Part shown: positions 22,999-34,839 of the stretch, piece after piece
Numbering within the stretch: position 1 is the stretch's first letter
Layout: each line of letters begins with the position of its first letter
From: Closterium sp. Naga37s-1
Taxonomy: Eukaryota > Streptophyta > Zygnematophyceae > Desmidiales > Closteriaceae
Length of the DNA stretch: 64,000 nt
Reading direction: 5' to 3'
Assembly (NCBI GenBank): GCA_947471745.1
Contig: CANJKZ010000172.1
Location: forward strand, 2,784,501-2,848,500
Notes under the pieces: model-generated
Databases searched by the model: none
What the model was told of the DNA's origin: nothing
The model's input: only the letters and a program-made list of their open reading frames with translations
Position numbers and translations under genes: made by a program

Positions 22999-25563
22999 CT
23001 AAGCCGCTCTGGCAGGGGCCTCCCGCTCCTCATACTCGTCTGTTGTCATCTGCCACAGGTCCCCAAGCCGTGGGGCCCATGGGTCAGCCGCTGCCTGAGG
23101 GAAGGCCGCTTCTGCCGCACGGTTGGATTTGGATAGAAGTGATATGGCCTGGCTTCGCTGCAGCATCAGCGACCATCTCTGGCGGTAGTGAGCATTGAGC
23201 CGGGCTGCTATGGTGGTAAGTCGGCCTTGCCTGAACTTTGTCTTAGCAGCATTGGTGGCCAACATGCGGAGGAATTGAAGCGTGTCGGCTGCCATCGCGC
23301 CGTAGGTCTCAACTGCAAGCCCGAAGAAGCCGGCGTATCTGGGCCGCCCCTCATACTCCCGGTGTTTCCTCTGGGAAGCTTCCTCTGCTGCCCACCCCGA
23401 CGGCCTACATGCCCTCGTGTCCCTTTTTTGCAGCACTAGATCAGTAACAGTGACGTCAGTCACCCATGTTTCGCCCGATTCCTGGTCCCGGATGGCCAGG
23501 TCCGCCCGTTTCCGAAGGACTGGGGGTGAGAAAGCGCAGGTCTCGTGGAACACCTTGAAGCCCGCCTCGTTCGCCATCCGCAACGCCGCGTAGACAAGCG
23601 CGTTGTGGGTTCTGGCCGCATCCCCACCGTCCTGGCAGCGCAGCAGGTGGTTAGGCAGGCTCTTGTCCAGGATTGCAGAGTTGCTTCGCTTGCATGGGCA
23701 GACCTCGGCGACCGGGAGCTCCATGCCCAGGCGGAGGCCTAGGGCTAACGAGAACTGACCAGGGGAGATGCTAAGGTCGGCTCTCGTCGGCACAGCATGG
23801 AGCCAATCTCCTGCTCCCGCCCCTTTCAAGCTGATAAGTCGTATCGTGTGGCCCCTGTTGGTGCCCGGCCGGTCAACTACAGTGTCGCCTAAGAGGTCCA
23901 CCGCCCTCTGTTGGTTGATGAGTTTAGAGAGGCGCAGCTGCAGACTGCCTGTGCCTGTGTTCTCTGTCCTGTACTGGCCTAGTGCCGACTGTGCCAGGGC
24001 TGGGAGGCTTGCCTCCAAGGAGGTAAGGGGGTTGCTGTCCGGGGGCGGTGGGGACCACTCGTGGGAGAGCAGAGTTGTAGCGCGGTGGAGCAGGCAGTCC
24101 GTAGGTAGATTCAGCTGCAGAAGAAGGGAATGGGCGGCCGTGACCGAGGCTATGTAGGCGGCAGGGGCCTCCGAGCATGGGTCAATGATGCCCAGGCCGC
24201 CCAGTCTGATCGGTAACGTTGCTTGCCGCCATAGGAGGCTCTGCTCCAGCTCCGACGTTGGGATGCGAAGCTTTGCCGCCGTGAGTGCTGATCCCACCAA
24301 GCCTTCACTCCACTCCCTCCACTCCCTCCTACTTAGAGTCGATGCGGGTGTCGTCCGTAGTAGGTATGAGATCCGGCGGGATATGCTGCGTGATAGGATC
24401 AGTAGCGCGTGCTGCGGGTTCAGCTGGGCGATGAGCGGGAGCGGGGTAACCGTGTCCTCTAGCGTAACTCTGACTTGGCCTGTGCAGTAGTCATCGTGTC
24501 CGATAGGGCTGCCTAGCACCTTTAAACCACCAGGGCTGGCTACCAAACCGTCCGGCAGCTCGGCGTTGGCTTCACCATAGGATTGGGCCCATGCAGATGA
24601 TTTAGCGATGTTGCAGCGCAGCCCCAGCTCCACCAGCTTGCTCGTGATCATACGGAAAGCCAGACAGGCTGCCTCCAGCAGGCCAACCACGGTGATGTCG
24701 TCAGCATAAGCCGTGATTGCGACTTCCGGCACGGATGAGGCGACACTGAGGAGTGTAGGCTGAATAGCCGCTGCAAAAAGAAGCGGTCCGAGAGGATCGC
24801 CTTGTCGCACGCCCCTGGAGCTCAGGATGTGGTCGGTGCCGAGTCTTGGGTCAACTAGCAGGCGAGACGGCCCATCATAGAGGTTGCGGACTAGAGGGAG
24901 AAGCGGGCTAAGGCTAGACCATTGCAGAGCTCCTAGGAATGCCGGCCGTTCAACACTGTTAAAAGCATTCTCCACGTCCAGCTGGAGTGCTATCCTTGAC
25001 TTATCCTCTCGGAGTAGCACGCGGACAGCATGGATAATGCACTCTGCTCCTCCCGGGACCGCGACGCCAAACTGGACTGGGAGAAAGAAGGCCCTAATCT
25101 CGGGGCCGAGGATCTGCAGCGCCGCTTTTGCGGCTACCCGTAGAATAGCTTCCCCAATGGCGATTGGCCTTACTCCACCGTGAGGCTTCTCTAGCGCGAT
25201 GAGACGGGATGGGAGAAGCAGGTCTCTCACATGCTGGGGCTGGTAGGTACTTAGCATCTGGTTTACCACTTCAGCGAAAAGTATGAGCAGCTCTTCGTTG
25301 GCCATTGCAGGGTCTCGAAGATGCTCGAAGCATGTGCCCGAAGGGCCTGCCCCGACCCCGTTTGGGCATTTCGCTAACACTTCGCGTAGTGTGTCCAGCG
25401 GGACATTGAGTTCGCTCTTGGTGATGCCGGTTACCCAGGCCGGGGTTTGTATCGCTGCTGCAGGGTGTTTCGCACGCAGGGCTTCCAGCGTCGCCGGGGT
25501 GGCTTCCGCGAGTGGGCTTGTTCGCAGGGCCGACACTGCCTTTGAAATGTTTCCTTTTTTCAT
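22999..25563 (-). CDS. Non-LTR reverse transcriptase with C-terminal zinc knuckle and endonuclease-like domain
   Basis: 854 codons from the Met at 25563. The same frame stays open upstream of this Met to the insertion point at 25621, so the protein was probably longer. Polymerase motifs are QLDVENAF (residues 194-201), GVRQGDPLG (251-259) and AYADD (285-289), giving the three catalytic aspartates, and all are intact. Later comes a C-x-C...H-x4-C zinc knuckle (CPCKRSN...NHLLRC). After it is a block RADLAIRDQESGETWVTDVT that resembles the PD-(D/E)xK core of the restriction-enzyme-like endonuclease of early-branching LINEs such as R2 and its relatives. No apurinic-type endonuclease is visible. 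That domain order is inference from motifs; clade is not assigned. A single uninterrupted frame suggests recent origin. Confidence 0.8.
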   Translation of the reverse strand: MKKGNISKAVSALRTSPLAEATPATLEALRAKHPAAAIQTPAWVTGITKSELNVPLDTLREVLAKCPNGVGAGPSGTCFEHLRDPAMANEELLILFAEVVNQMLSTYQPQHVRDLLLPSRLIALEKPHGGVRPIAIGEAILRVAAKAALQILGPEIRAFFLPVQFGVAVPGGAECIIHAVRVLLREDKSRIALQLDVENAFNSVERPAFLGALQWSSLSPLLPLVRNLYDGPSRLLVDPRLGTDHILSSRGVRQGDPLGPLLFAAAIQPTLLSVASSVPEVAITAYADDITVVGLLEAACLAFRMITSKLVELGLRCNIAKSSAWAQSYGEANAELPDGLVASPGGLKVLGSPIGHDDYCTGQVRVTLEDTVTPLPLIAQLNPQHALLILSRSISRRISYLLRTTPASTLSRREWREWSEGLVGSALTAAKLRIPTSELEQSLLWRQATLPIRLGGLGIIDPCSEAPAAYIASVTAAHSLLLQLNLPTDCLLHRATTLLSHEWSPPPPDSNPLTSLEASLPALAQSALGQYRTENTGTGSLQLRLSKLINQQRAVDLLGDTVVDRPGTNRGHTIRLISLKGAGAGDWLHAVPTRADLSISPGQFSLALGLRLGMELPVAEVCPCKRSNSAILDKSLPNHLLRCQDGGDAARTHNALVYAALRMANEAGFKVFHETCAFSPPVLRKRADLAIRDQESGETWVTDVTVTDLVLQKRDTRACRPSGWAAEEASQRKHREYEGRPRYAGFFGLAVETYGAMAADTLQFLRMLATNAAKTKFRQGRLTTIAARLNAHYRQRWSLMLQRSQAISLLSKSNRAAEAAFPQAAADPWAPRLGDLWQMTTDEYEEREAPARAA

Positions 25564-26039
25564 TAAACCTTCAGCACGCGCACAAATTCCTTCGTCGTCA
25601 GCCTGGTGCCATACCGGAGGTTGTCAGAATATTATGCTCTAGCCTGTAGTGGGGTGCTCTATAGCGAGTACAACCCTTCTAGGCTTTGCTATTTGTATCC
25701 TCATTCTTGCTAGTGCAACCCTCCTCTTCTTCCTACTATTCTCACATGCTATCAGAGCAGGTCGATCCCCTTGGATCGATCCTGTGGGTGGGCTCACCAC
25801 CTCGTTGCTTCCGCTGCAACTTCCACTACTACCTTCTGTGCCGCACGCCCCGTGGCGTGCGGCAGTTTTTCTTCCCGCCGTGCGCCCCGAGGCGCGCGGC
25901 GGTTTTCTGCCCGCCGTGCGCCCCGTGGCGCGCGGCGGTTCTCTGCCCGCTGTGCGCCCCGAGACGCGCGGCGGGCTTCTACCCCGTCACTCGCCGCGTC
26001 GCCCTCGGGAGGCGCTGCGACGGGCGACGGGGACCCGCG

Positions 26040-26235
26040 CGTCGCCCCCCGTCGCCCGTCGTGGCCTGCGCGCGGCCCGTACAGCCGGCGCGCGGCCCGT
26101 ACGGGCTGCGCCAGGCCTGCGCGCGGCCCGTACGGGCTGCGCCAGACCCGCGCGCGGCCCGTACGGGCTGCGCCAGGCCCGCGCGCGGCCCGTACGGGCT
26201 GCGCCAGGCCCGCGCGCGGCTCGGGCCGCCTGCGC
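26040..26235. repeat. 30-bp GC-rich tandem repeat inside the mini-LTR element
   Basis: About five to six copies of GCGCGCGGCCCGTACGGGCT followed by GCGCCAGGCC. Each unit contains the palindrome GCCCGTACGGGC. To the left, shorter units around GTGCGCCCCGAGGCGCGCGG repeat at 25850-25980. Confidence 0.85.
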
Positions 26236-26972
26236 GCGGTTCGGGAGGCTGTGCCAGGCCCGTGGGCGGCCCTTTCCTCGCTGCCCCTGCCCTCCCCGCT
26301 GTCCCCCGTGCTTCTGCTGGCGCCCCACCCCTCCTACAGCCCGTTCTCCTGAATTAGGGTTTGGGGGTAAGGGGTATGGGGGTGAAACTACTGTGTGCCG
26401 TTCCCTGCTCCTCCTCCTCCTCCGTCTCCCTGTGCTGCAGCTGCCGCTGAGGGGGGGTGGACTTGTTGGAGCCGTTGGAGTGGTGCTAAGGGGGGGTGAA
26501 GGGGGAGTGGAGCTAGCGGTGTAGCAGCGGGTGTGTGTCAGGAGGGGTGGTACTGTTTGGGGGAGGTCGAGTGGAGGCAGCAGTCTTGTCGTCAGCAGCA
26601 GCAGCAGCAGTCCGGAGGCTACAATCTCCGGTAGTCGCCAGTCGCCCGTGGGTCCGTTGCTCGTCTGCCGCTACTTTTAGCCGCGGGGCCAGTTACCCCA
26701 GTAGTCCGGAGCGTTGTTCCGGTAGCCACTGAGCCAGCAGCTCGTCTGTGTGTCTGCAGCGTCAGCAGTCGCCTCCCATCTTCTCTCCCCCACAGTCTCT
26801 CCTCCTCCTCACTTGCCCTCTGCGATAGCCTCTAGCTTTGCTCATAATTGTGAACTTTAAACTATTGCTTCTTGAACTTGTGCTCAGAATGTGTGGTGAC
26901 ATTGTGATCCACCCTGAGCTTGTACTGCTGTGCTTGCTCTGCTGATTACACCCCACTTTGGCTATGGGGGTG

Positions 26973-27096
26973 TGTCAGAATATTATGCTCTAGCCTGTAG
27001 TGGGGTGCTCTATAGCGAGTACAACCCTTCTAGGGTTTGCTATTTGTATCCTCATTCTTGCTAGTGCAACCCTCTCTTCTTCCTACTATTTTCACA
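26973..27096 (+). repeat. Right LTR of the non-autonomous element
   Basis: Counterpart of 25622-25746; see the parent element. Confidence 0.78.
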
Positions 27097-27348
27097 GCCT
27101 TCTGTGGCGGGGATGACCCCTGCCTCGTCGAAAAGGTCAGCCCAATCGCCACGCTGAAACGTGTGGAGGCGGGCCTCAATGCATGCCCAGCGGCTTCCTG
27201 TGACTGGCTCTGGTGCAGGTCTAAGGGTAAGTCTAGGCAGGAAGTGAAGAATCTTCCAGCCACCTGGGCAAGAAGGGAATTTTCGCAGGCGAAAGAGTGC
27301 GGCCAGGAGACACAGGCAGTATCGGTCTAGGATCTGCGGTGGTAATCG

Positions 27349-27933
27349 TCACACGAGGAACGACTGCTCTCCCCTCTGGAGGATGTCCACGTTCCACTCC
27401 CCTGCCACCTGCCAAATTTCGTTCGTTTCTGCCAGGTCGGATGGTGACGGGACATCCGTATCCTCTGTGGCAGCCTCGCCAGGCTCTTCCCCATTCTGTG
27501 CGGTTGGAGCTGCTCCCTCTCCCCCTGTTCTGGCTCGGTTGTTTCTTCCCGAAACTGGCTCCTCGTCCAACGAGATTTCTTCAGACTCAGCTTCCTCCTC
27601 GCCCATAAACTCAGGGTCGGAGACAGCATTATCAGATACTGCTCGCTCCTCGTTCGCTGGTGCAATAGTAGCCACAGGTTTTGGTCGGTCGTGGCGTTCC
27701 CGCCAGGGGCCGGTTCTCGCTGGGATCTCCGTTCTGCCTAGCGGGTTGCGCCCTCTCCCCCGTCCCCCTCGAAAACCCCCGCGTGTTCCCCCCGCCTGCG
27801 CCCGCGTCGTGCCAACCGCATTTGCCGCTGCAGTGCCCCCATTGTTGCCTGGGGTCGCGATCCCACCGCGTCCTGCTGGCCGCGATCTCTCTCTCGTCTC
27901 TTCCTCCTCGCATTCCTCTCTGTTGTCTTCCAC
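27349..27933 (-). CDS. N-terminal reading frame of the LINE-like element (ORF1-like)
   Basis: 194 codons, MEDNREECEEEETRERSRPA at the start. The protein is low in hydrophobics, with an RG-rich segment (GGFRGGRGRGRN, residues about 50-62) and then long acidic stretches. RG boxes and acidic tails are seen in nucleic-acid-binding proteins, so RNA binding is possible but not shown. It lies upstream of the reverse transcriptase in the same direction, separated by the LTR insertion and by a frame change near 27340. It could be the N-terminus of one long polyprotein or a separate ORF1. I recognise no named domain. Confidence 0.45.
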   Translation of the reverse strand: MEDNREECEEEETRERSRPAGRGGIATPGNNGGTAAANAVGTTRAQAGGTRGGFRGGRGRGRNPLGRTEIPARTGPWRERHDRPKPVATIAPANEERAVSDNAVSDPEFMGEEEAESEEISLDEEPVSGRNNRARTGGEGAAPTAQNGEEPGEAATEDTDVPSPSDLAETNEIWQVAGEWNVDILQRGEQSFLV

Positions 27934-28218
27934 TGCGCAGGGTGTACCTCTTCAGGGGGTGTTATGTACATGGCTATTCCTACATGCAGTTAGGGGGTGT
28001 ATCATAATATATTTATGTGTAATTGCATGTAGTTCTAGCTGTAGTGTAGTTCTATTGTTGTCTTGTTAGGTGGTGCACCCTGTGGCTTGCTATAACTTGT
28101 AGCTGTTCTCATAGTGAACATCATTATCGTTTCTCCTTTGGTCAACACCCTCGACATTCCCCTCTCCACTCTCATCCTAGCTAAACCCTAGGCTACTAAG
28201 CCTACTAAGTTAAGCACC
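27934..28218. other. Gene-free stretch between LINE and copia
   Basis: AT-richer sequence with no coding support. It ends in TATTT (28219-28223), the target duplication of the copia. Confidence 0.5.
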
Positions 28219-28223
28219 TATTT
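28219..28223. repeat. Target-site duplication TATTT (left)
   Basis: Direct duplicate of 39214-39218, flanking the copia element. Confidence 0.85.
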
Positions 28224-28633
28224 TGTTACAATCCCAAGTGGGACTTAGCGAAGGATCGCTCAGGGTTGATCGCAGAGTAGTGTTGCAGCGGAAGTTTGAA
28301 TCTCATGTCAGAGTGAATGTAAATGACTGAGTTGATAATAGCATGCATACATCAGGCTTATATAAGAATACAGGGGAATACAAAAAGACCTAGGCTAGCC
28401 ATGTACTCTAAGGGGTACATTCCCTTATTGCAGCGAGTTCAAAACCGTGCGGCGCGGGAACCCGTTTCAAACCTGTTCCCGCTCTTTTCATTTCAAATGT
28501 TTCTGCCTGCATCGGTCTTGGTCAGACGGTTGCTGCGTCGCTTCGACTCTTCTGACTCCTCGACTTCGTACTCGGTAGAGTCGGCTCCTGCAGCATACAG
28601 GAATGCCTTCTCATGTAATTTCATATCGTAACA
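28224..28633 (-). repeat. 3' LTR of the copia
   Basis: 410 bp, plus-strand ends TGTTACAATCCC and ATATCGTAACA. It gives the uninterrupted sequence that shows where the hAT entered the other LTR. Confidence 0.92.
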
Positions 28634-31600
28634 CTCCCCTTCATTCCTGGGCGCAGGAGGAGCTGACTCGCTTGACTACTCCGGTGAGGTTAGAGCAGTG
28701 CTTGTACTGCTGACGTGGCAGACGCTTGGTGAGGAATTCTGCTGCCATCTCAGTAGTCGGGCAGTATGCGAGGTCAACTTTCCCCTGGTCAATTTCGTCC
28801 TTGACGAAGAAATAGTGAAGCGCGATGTGCTTCGTGCGGTTCACGAAACCTGGCTTGTTCGCGATTCTGATGGCGCTCTGGTTGTCGCAGTGAAGACGAA
28901 AGGTGGGCGAAGTTGGGATTTTCGCCTCCTGTAACAGCTCCTGCAGGTACAGGCCTTCGCAAACTGCTGCTGTCGCGGCGATGTATTCTTCTTCAGCTGA
29001 TGACAGGGCAACCAGCTCCTGCTTCTGTGAGTTCCAGGAGATTGGTCCTGTTGGTTCCAGGCGAAAAACGAAGCCGGTTCGGGACCGTCGATTGGCAGGG
29101 TCAGCGGCATGATTTGCGTCCATGTAGCCGTTGAGATTGAAGGAGGTTGTCGTCAGCGTGGAGTAGGAGAGCCCGATGTCAGGTGTGGAAATGAAGTATT
29201 GCAGGGCGCGCTCCAAGTCCAGCTGGTTCTCAGCTACTGGCTTGCGGGAGTACTGTGCCAGTTGGCTAGCGATGTAGGAAAGGTCGGGTCGGCAGGTGAC
29301 AGAGGCGAATAGCAAGCACCCCAATTTTTGCTGGTACATTTGGAGTCCTGCGGGCGATAGAGGTTTGTTGTCCGGTTTGTAGTTGGCGCTGGGGTTACGG
29401 TAGGGAGTTGAGAGTGGTGCGGGTGAGATGTTGAAGCGTTCCCCCAGCTGTTCTGCGTACTTGGAGGCTGACTGGTGAATTGCTTCTGGCGCGTAGGTGA
29501 TGTTCAGGCCCAGAAACTTCTTCACAATGTGGTTGATGGTGATATAAACGCGCTGCGCCAGGTTCTCCTCAAACTGATTAAGGAGTTTGTTGCAGGTGCC
29601 CGTGTACAGCAGGTCGTCGACGTAAACTGTCAGGAGGATGTAGTCGCCACTGAAGTGGAGGCGGTACATTCCCGGGTCGTGCGGCAGCTGCTTGAAGCCA
29701 ATCTCGAGGAGAATTTTGTGCAGATGCTACTGCCAGAGACGAGGCGCCTGCTTGATCCCGTGAAGGGATTTCTTGAGTTGACAGAATCTGGGGTCTCCTT
29801 CTCCGTAGGTGTTTGGCTGCTCTACGAAGATGGTTGCATCTACTAGTGCGTATAAGAACGCGTTCTTCACGTCGATCTGTCGCAGTGGTAGGTGCTTAGC
29901 GGCGGCTATGGCGAGTAGGATTCTGACGGAGGTGTGGCGGCCGACGGGAGCGAAGGTTTGGTCGAAGTCGATGTCGTGGCGCTGATCGTACCCACGTACA
30001 ACCCAGCGTGCCTTGAATCGCTCGATGGTGCCGTCAGCGTTAGTCTTCAGGCGAAAGACCCATTTTCCGCTAAGTACCCTCCTCCCCTTCACTGCTGCAC
30101 GATCGACCAGGACCCATGTGTCTCGTGACTCCAGCGCTTGCAGCTCCTCATCCATCGCGGCACGCCACTCCTTGGCGTGAGGACCGGTCAGGGCCTGGCG
30201 AGGATTTTTGGGCTCCACGGCGCGCGCGAGAGTAGTGACTGACGTGTGCAGGCCGAGAAGCAGTAGGCCGGACACGTTGGTGGTGTCTGTGGTAGTGACT
30301 TCTGCCACGTCGTCGTCTCCGCTCTCGTAGCCGAGCGCTGTGGTGCTTGGCTCAGCTTGGCTTCGTGACGGTCCTGGCGCGGAATCATCGTCGCTGTCGT
30401 CGTCGTCGTCATTCTGTGAGCGAGGCGGTATGTTTGGGTGTTCGTCAGTGTCCTCTCGATCCAGTACCGCTGCTGCCGCTTCGTCTTCTGAGGACGCGAA
30501 GCTGCGACCGCTGTTGACATAGCCACGTGCCTCGTTGCGACGTTCGTCCTCGATCCACTGCTTCAAGGTGAGCCGCTCGTAGAAGAGAATGTCACGCGCG
30601 GGAACAACCTCCTTGCTGTCAATGTCGAGAATAAGCCAGCCTTTGTGCTCGTGACTGATCCCCAAATGAATTCCCCAGCGCGCGCGGTGAACGAACTTGC
30701 CAATTGTGGCTGATGTCGGTCGATACTGCACCATGCACCCCCAGACCCTCAGCATGGAGGGGTCTCCCCTTGAGCCGGTCCACTTCATGTGCGGGGAAAG
30801 GTTGTCCTCGTTGGCCGTGGTGGAGAGGAGGTTGTGCAGGCGCACCGCGTGGTTCATGGCGTAGGGCCAGAACTTCTTAGGTAGGCCGGACTGGTTCATG
30901 AGGGCGCGCACTTTTGTCATGAGGGTGTGGTTAACCCTCTCTGCGACGCCTTGCTGCTGATGTGCGTAGGGGAGAGAAATCTCGTGCTTGATCCCCTTCT
31001 CAATAAGGATGCTCTCCAGTTCGTTGCTGCGAAATTCCTTGGCTCCGTCGCTCTGCCAGATTTTCAGCTTCCTTCCTGATTGGCGTTGCGCGTGTGCGAG
31101 CCAGATGCGGAAGACTTCTGGGGCCTTGGAGTGGGTGTCGACGTTGGCAATCCACACGTGACGTGACTAGGCGTCGATGAAGGTGAGAGTATATTTCTCG
31201 CTGTTGATGCCGTCGAAGGTGAGCACGATGAAGTGGCTGTACACTTTCTCCAGTTTCTTGTAGCGGTTGGTGCTCGGCTCCAGAGAGGGGTAGGCGTTGT
31301 GGGAGAGCGCAACTGTGGGGCAGACAGTGCAAGTGATCGGGTGTGGGGTGTTGTGTGGTTCTGTTCCGTCGGGGCGCAGCAGTGCTCCTGGCAGAAAAAC
31401 CTTAGCACGAAGGCAGTTGGCGAGGGTCTGGCACGAGGGGTGGCCCAGCCGCTGGTGCCAGAGATCATCTTCGGCGCGAATACCAGAGGTGCACTTGTAG
31501 CGAGCGTAATGTTCTGCTGCTTCTGCTTCCGTTTCTTGCGGGATCTGGAGTGGGGGTTCTTCCTCTTCTCCTGGTTCTGCTTCGTTGTCCGGCTCCTCTA

Positions 31601-34600
31601 CTTCTGCTTCTGCCGTTGTCTCCCCTTCTGCAGGTGCCGTTGTAAGGTAGAGGGCGAGAAATTCACGGTCGGGGATAATGGTGAGCGGGGTCGTGGTGCC
31701 TTCAATGAAAGGAGCGAACGGATCCGGGCGGGAGATTGGACCAAGTGAGTCCCGCGGAGGAGTTGGTGGTATATTCCCCTCCTCAATCTCCGACCAGGGA
31801 TCACTCCAGCGATGAGGTGAGCGAGGAGGTTCACGAGTGCGTGGGGGTCGTCCGAGGGGAATGACCATGCATGGTGATTCTTCTCCGCGCTCAGCTTTCA
31901 TATCCCGTTCAGCTTCTTCTAATTCTTCTTGCGTAAGTTCCCCTTCGTCGGGTTTGGCTGTTCCCCATCCTCCCGTAGTGACCGTGCCTCAGGTGCTGGC
32001 TCCCCATGCTCCAGTGGCGGATGCCCAGGTTGCGCCTTCTTCTGGTTCGTAATCTTCGTCTCCCCATGCGCCTCGTCGTGCAGACTCCTCGTCCCATCCA
32101 GCCGCAACGCGTTCCTCATACAGTTTCTGTTTCTTTTCTGCCCTGGCCTTGTCTTGTTCTTCCTTGACGCTCAGCTCCCCTTTTGCGTCAGGATCCTTCC
32201 AAGCCGGGTCAATTTCGCGGCGGTAGACTTCGCGAGTGTACGGGCGCGGTCGTCCATCTTCATCAAAGGTGCTGGTGTTGGCTTCTAGGACGAACCGGAG
32301 CGTTTCCGAGTATGGCATTGTTCGCTCCACTCGCTGATGTCCGAAGTCGCCGTTTGCCTCGCCGAAGATGCGGTAAGACGACACAGCGAGTTCTTCTGCA
32401 GCCATGCCTGTTGGTTCTGTCTCAGCACTCTCCGCTTCTGGAATTGCCGCATAATCTCTCTCCACTTGCTCTGTGTGGCTTGCTGTGGGCGTGTGACAGG
32501 TGGTGCAGAGACCATTGATGTTTGGCTCGTGCAGGTTGATCTCGCGAGGATGAGGGCTGCGGCGAATCCATGGCCGTCCGTCTGGGTGTTCCCATGATTC
32601 CTTGTTCATGTAGGCGAACTCGAGAGGGACGAGGTCCACGAGCTCGTCGGATGATGCTTGGCAGGACGGTATGTCGAAGTCTAGGACGTAGATCCCGTTG
32701 ATTGAGCGGGCTCGTCTGAGGTATTTGAACGATTCCGGAGGGGTGTCCGGGGGAGCGTAGGTGAGGATGAGGTCGCGTGTGGCGAGGGCCGTGGTAGTAT
32801 GACGCCGTAGTCGCGAAGTTGTCCTGCCGAGAGGAGATTAAAGTGGAGATCCGGGACGTAAAGCACGTCGTTGAAAGAAATGTGTGTGTTGCTGTCTCGT
32901 GCTTGCAGGACGACGATGCCTTGTACGTTGGCGCGCAGTTGATGATTGTTGGCGACGGTGACGTAGGTTGCGGGGGCGCGACTCAGGTTAGAGACGTATC
33001 GAGTGGATCCCACCATGTGTTGTCCGCAGCAGCTGTCCATGTACCAGGTGTTGTGGTTGTCAGTATTGTTTCTGCGCAGAAGTAGCGCCAGTCGCGGAGT
33101 GAACAGGGTTGCTTTGTAGCGCCTGTGGAAGAAGGGGTCTTCGTCTTCCTTCCATCCCACAAGTACGTAGTGTTGGTTGTCATGTGGCGGGCTTTCCCGC
33201 AATGTGATTGGCTGATTCCAATCCTGCTCGTCTTCGTCGTGTAGGTAATAGTGATCTTCAGTAAGGGGATTATTCCATCCCTCTTCTGGTTCAAGGAGTC
33301 TTCCTTGGATCTCATTTTCTTCGTCAGGTTCAGCAGTGCGACGTCGACGCGTCGCCATGTTTGCGATGATGTTTCTAGGAGCTCCTGATTGGGGTCCTTG
33401 AGGCTGCTGATGTTGATGTTGTGTAGGGGGACGAGGTGTCTGATACTGTGGTTGAGGATGACGAGCGTCTTGTCGACCGACCCAGTTGTTGTGGTGAGTG
33501 GAGTTTGGGTGGCGATAGTTGGATCGGAATTTGCATCGATCCGTTGAGTGTCCGAAGACTTTGCATATTTTGCAATAGCGGCGCCTTGGTTGTCGTCGCT
33601 CTTCACGGTTGTCTGCGTAGAAGGCGAGGCGCTCTCGGCGCGGCACGGAGCTTGTTCTGCTCGAGTCCATGTCCTGCTGTTCAGTCAGGAGTGCGGCGCA
33701 TAGCGCGGCTTCTGAGATAGTTCCTCGTTGTCGGAGTAGCGCTTTGCAGGGCTTCCAGTCTGGCCCGAGTCCTTGAAGGACTATGTTGACAAAGATCTCT
33801 TCCGAGATTGCGCTTCCATGCTTCGTGATCTGGTCACGGATATTCCTACAGCGGTTAATATAAGAATTCGCTTTCTCCCCGTGTCCCATCTTTGTCTCCA
33901 TGAGTTGCTGCAGGAGCCTGCTGGCTGTAACCGAATCCTTCGGCTGATAGACCTCAACGAGGTGCTTCCAGGCTTCCAGGGCTGGAGCGGCGCTCTCTTT
34001 GTAGGAGCGAATGTTGAGTTGTTCCGCAGGCGTCATATTTCGTAGCAGCACACTATATGCCATGAGGGACTCGCTGTAGTACTGAGCCCTGGCGTCGTCG
34101 GTGTCGTCCACCGGTTTAGGATAGGAGCCGTCGATGTAATGGTAGATCTGCGCCGTCTGTAGGAGGAGCTCAAGCTCGAAACTCCATGTGTAGAAATCTT
34201 TGCCGTCAAATGCGGCAGTAGTCTTATTTTTTGAAACGCTGAGGAAGCGTGCTTGTGCAGAGTTAATGACTTCATCACTTGGACGGGGGGCAGTTGTTGT
34301 TGATTTGTCTGTGTCGAGGGAGAAGGTGTGCGCGGCGGTATCACGGCTTTTCGTAGCCGGTTGTCCAGGTTGAGCTGGTCGGGAAGAGGTTCCCGCATCG
34401 CCTTTGCGCAAATCTTGGAGTTCTTTCTCCATAGTTGAAAGTCGAGCGAATAACTGCTCGAGTGCGGCATTGCCGATCGTAGTTGTCCCCTCATTTGTCG
34501 CAGCCGGGTTGGTTTGTCCTTCAGCCGTCAGATTTGCTTGGCCTCCGGATCCTCCGGCCATCTTGGTCTTGGAGCGTGTGCCGCTCGCCAGATCTTGGTT

Positions 34601-34655
34601 TGGCGAATTTTGCGGAAGTGAAGATGCGAAGAATCCCTGAGTAGCTCTCATACCA

Positions 34656-34839
34656 TGTTACAATCCCAAGTGGGACTTAGCGAAGGATCGCTCAGGGTTG
34701 ATTGCAGAGTAGTGTTGCAGCGGAAGTTTGAATCTCAGGTCAGAGTGAATGTAAATGACTGAGTTGATAATAGCATGCATACATCAGGCTTATATAAGAA
34801 TACAGGGGAATACGAAAAGACCTAGGCTAGCCATGTACT
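34656..34839 (-). repeat. 5' LTR of the copia, inner part
   Basis: 184 bp matching 28224-28407, ending with CATGTACT, the left target duplication of the hAT. Confidence 0.9.

Larger units (their letters stand above)
25622..27096 (+). mobile_element. Non-autonomous LTR element inserted in the LINE
   Basis: Direct repeats of about 125 bp at 25622-25746 and 26973-27096 begin TGTCAGAATATTATG and end T(C/T)TCACA, with only about four differences. The left repeat is followed directly by TGCTATCAGAGC, one base from the initiator-Met primer site. G-rich GGCTATGGGGG precedes the right repeat. The 1.2-kb interior has no retroelement domains. No matching 5-bp target duplication is visible (GAGGT to the left, GCCTT to the right). 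High repeat identity implies a recent event. Confidence 0.78.

Noticed and set aside
25649-26524. Plus-strand Arg/Ala/Pro-rich open frames
   Set aside because: They arise from GC-rich tandem repeats inside the non-autonomous LTR element and have no recognisable domain.
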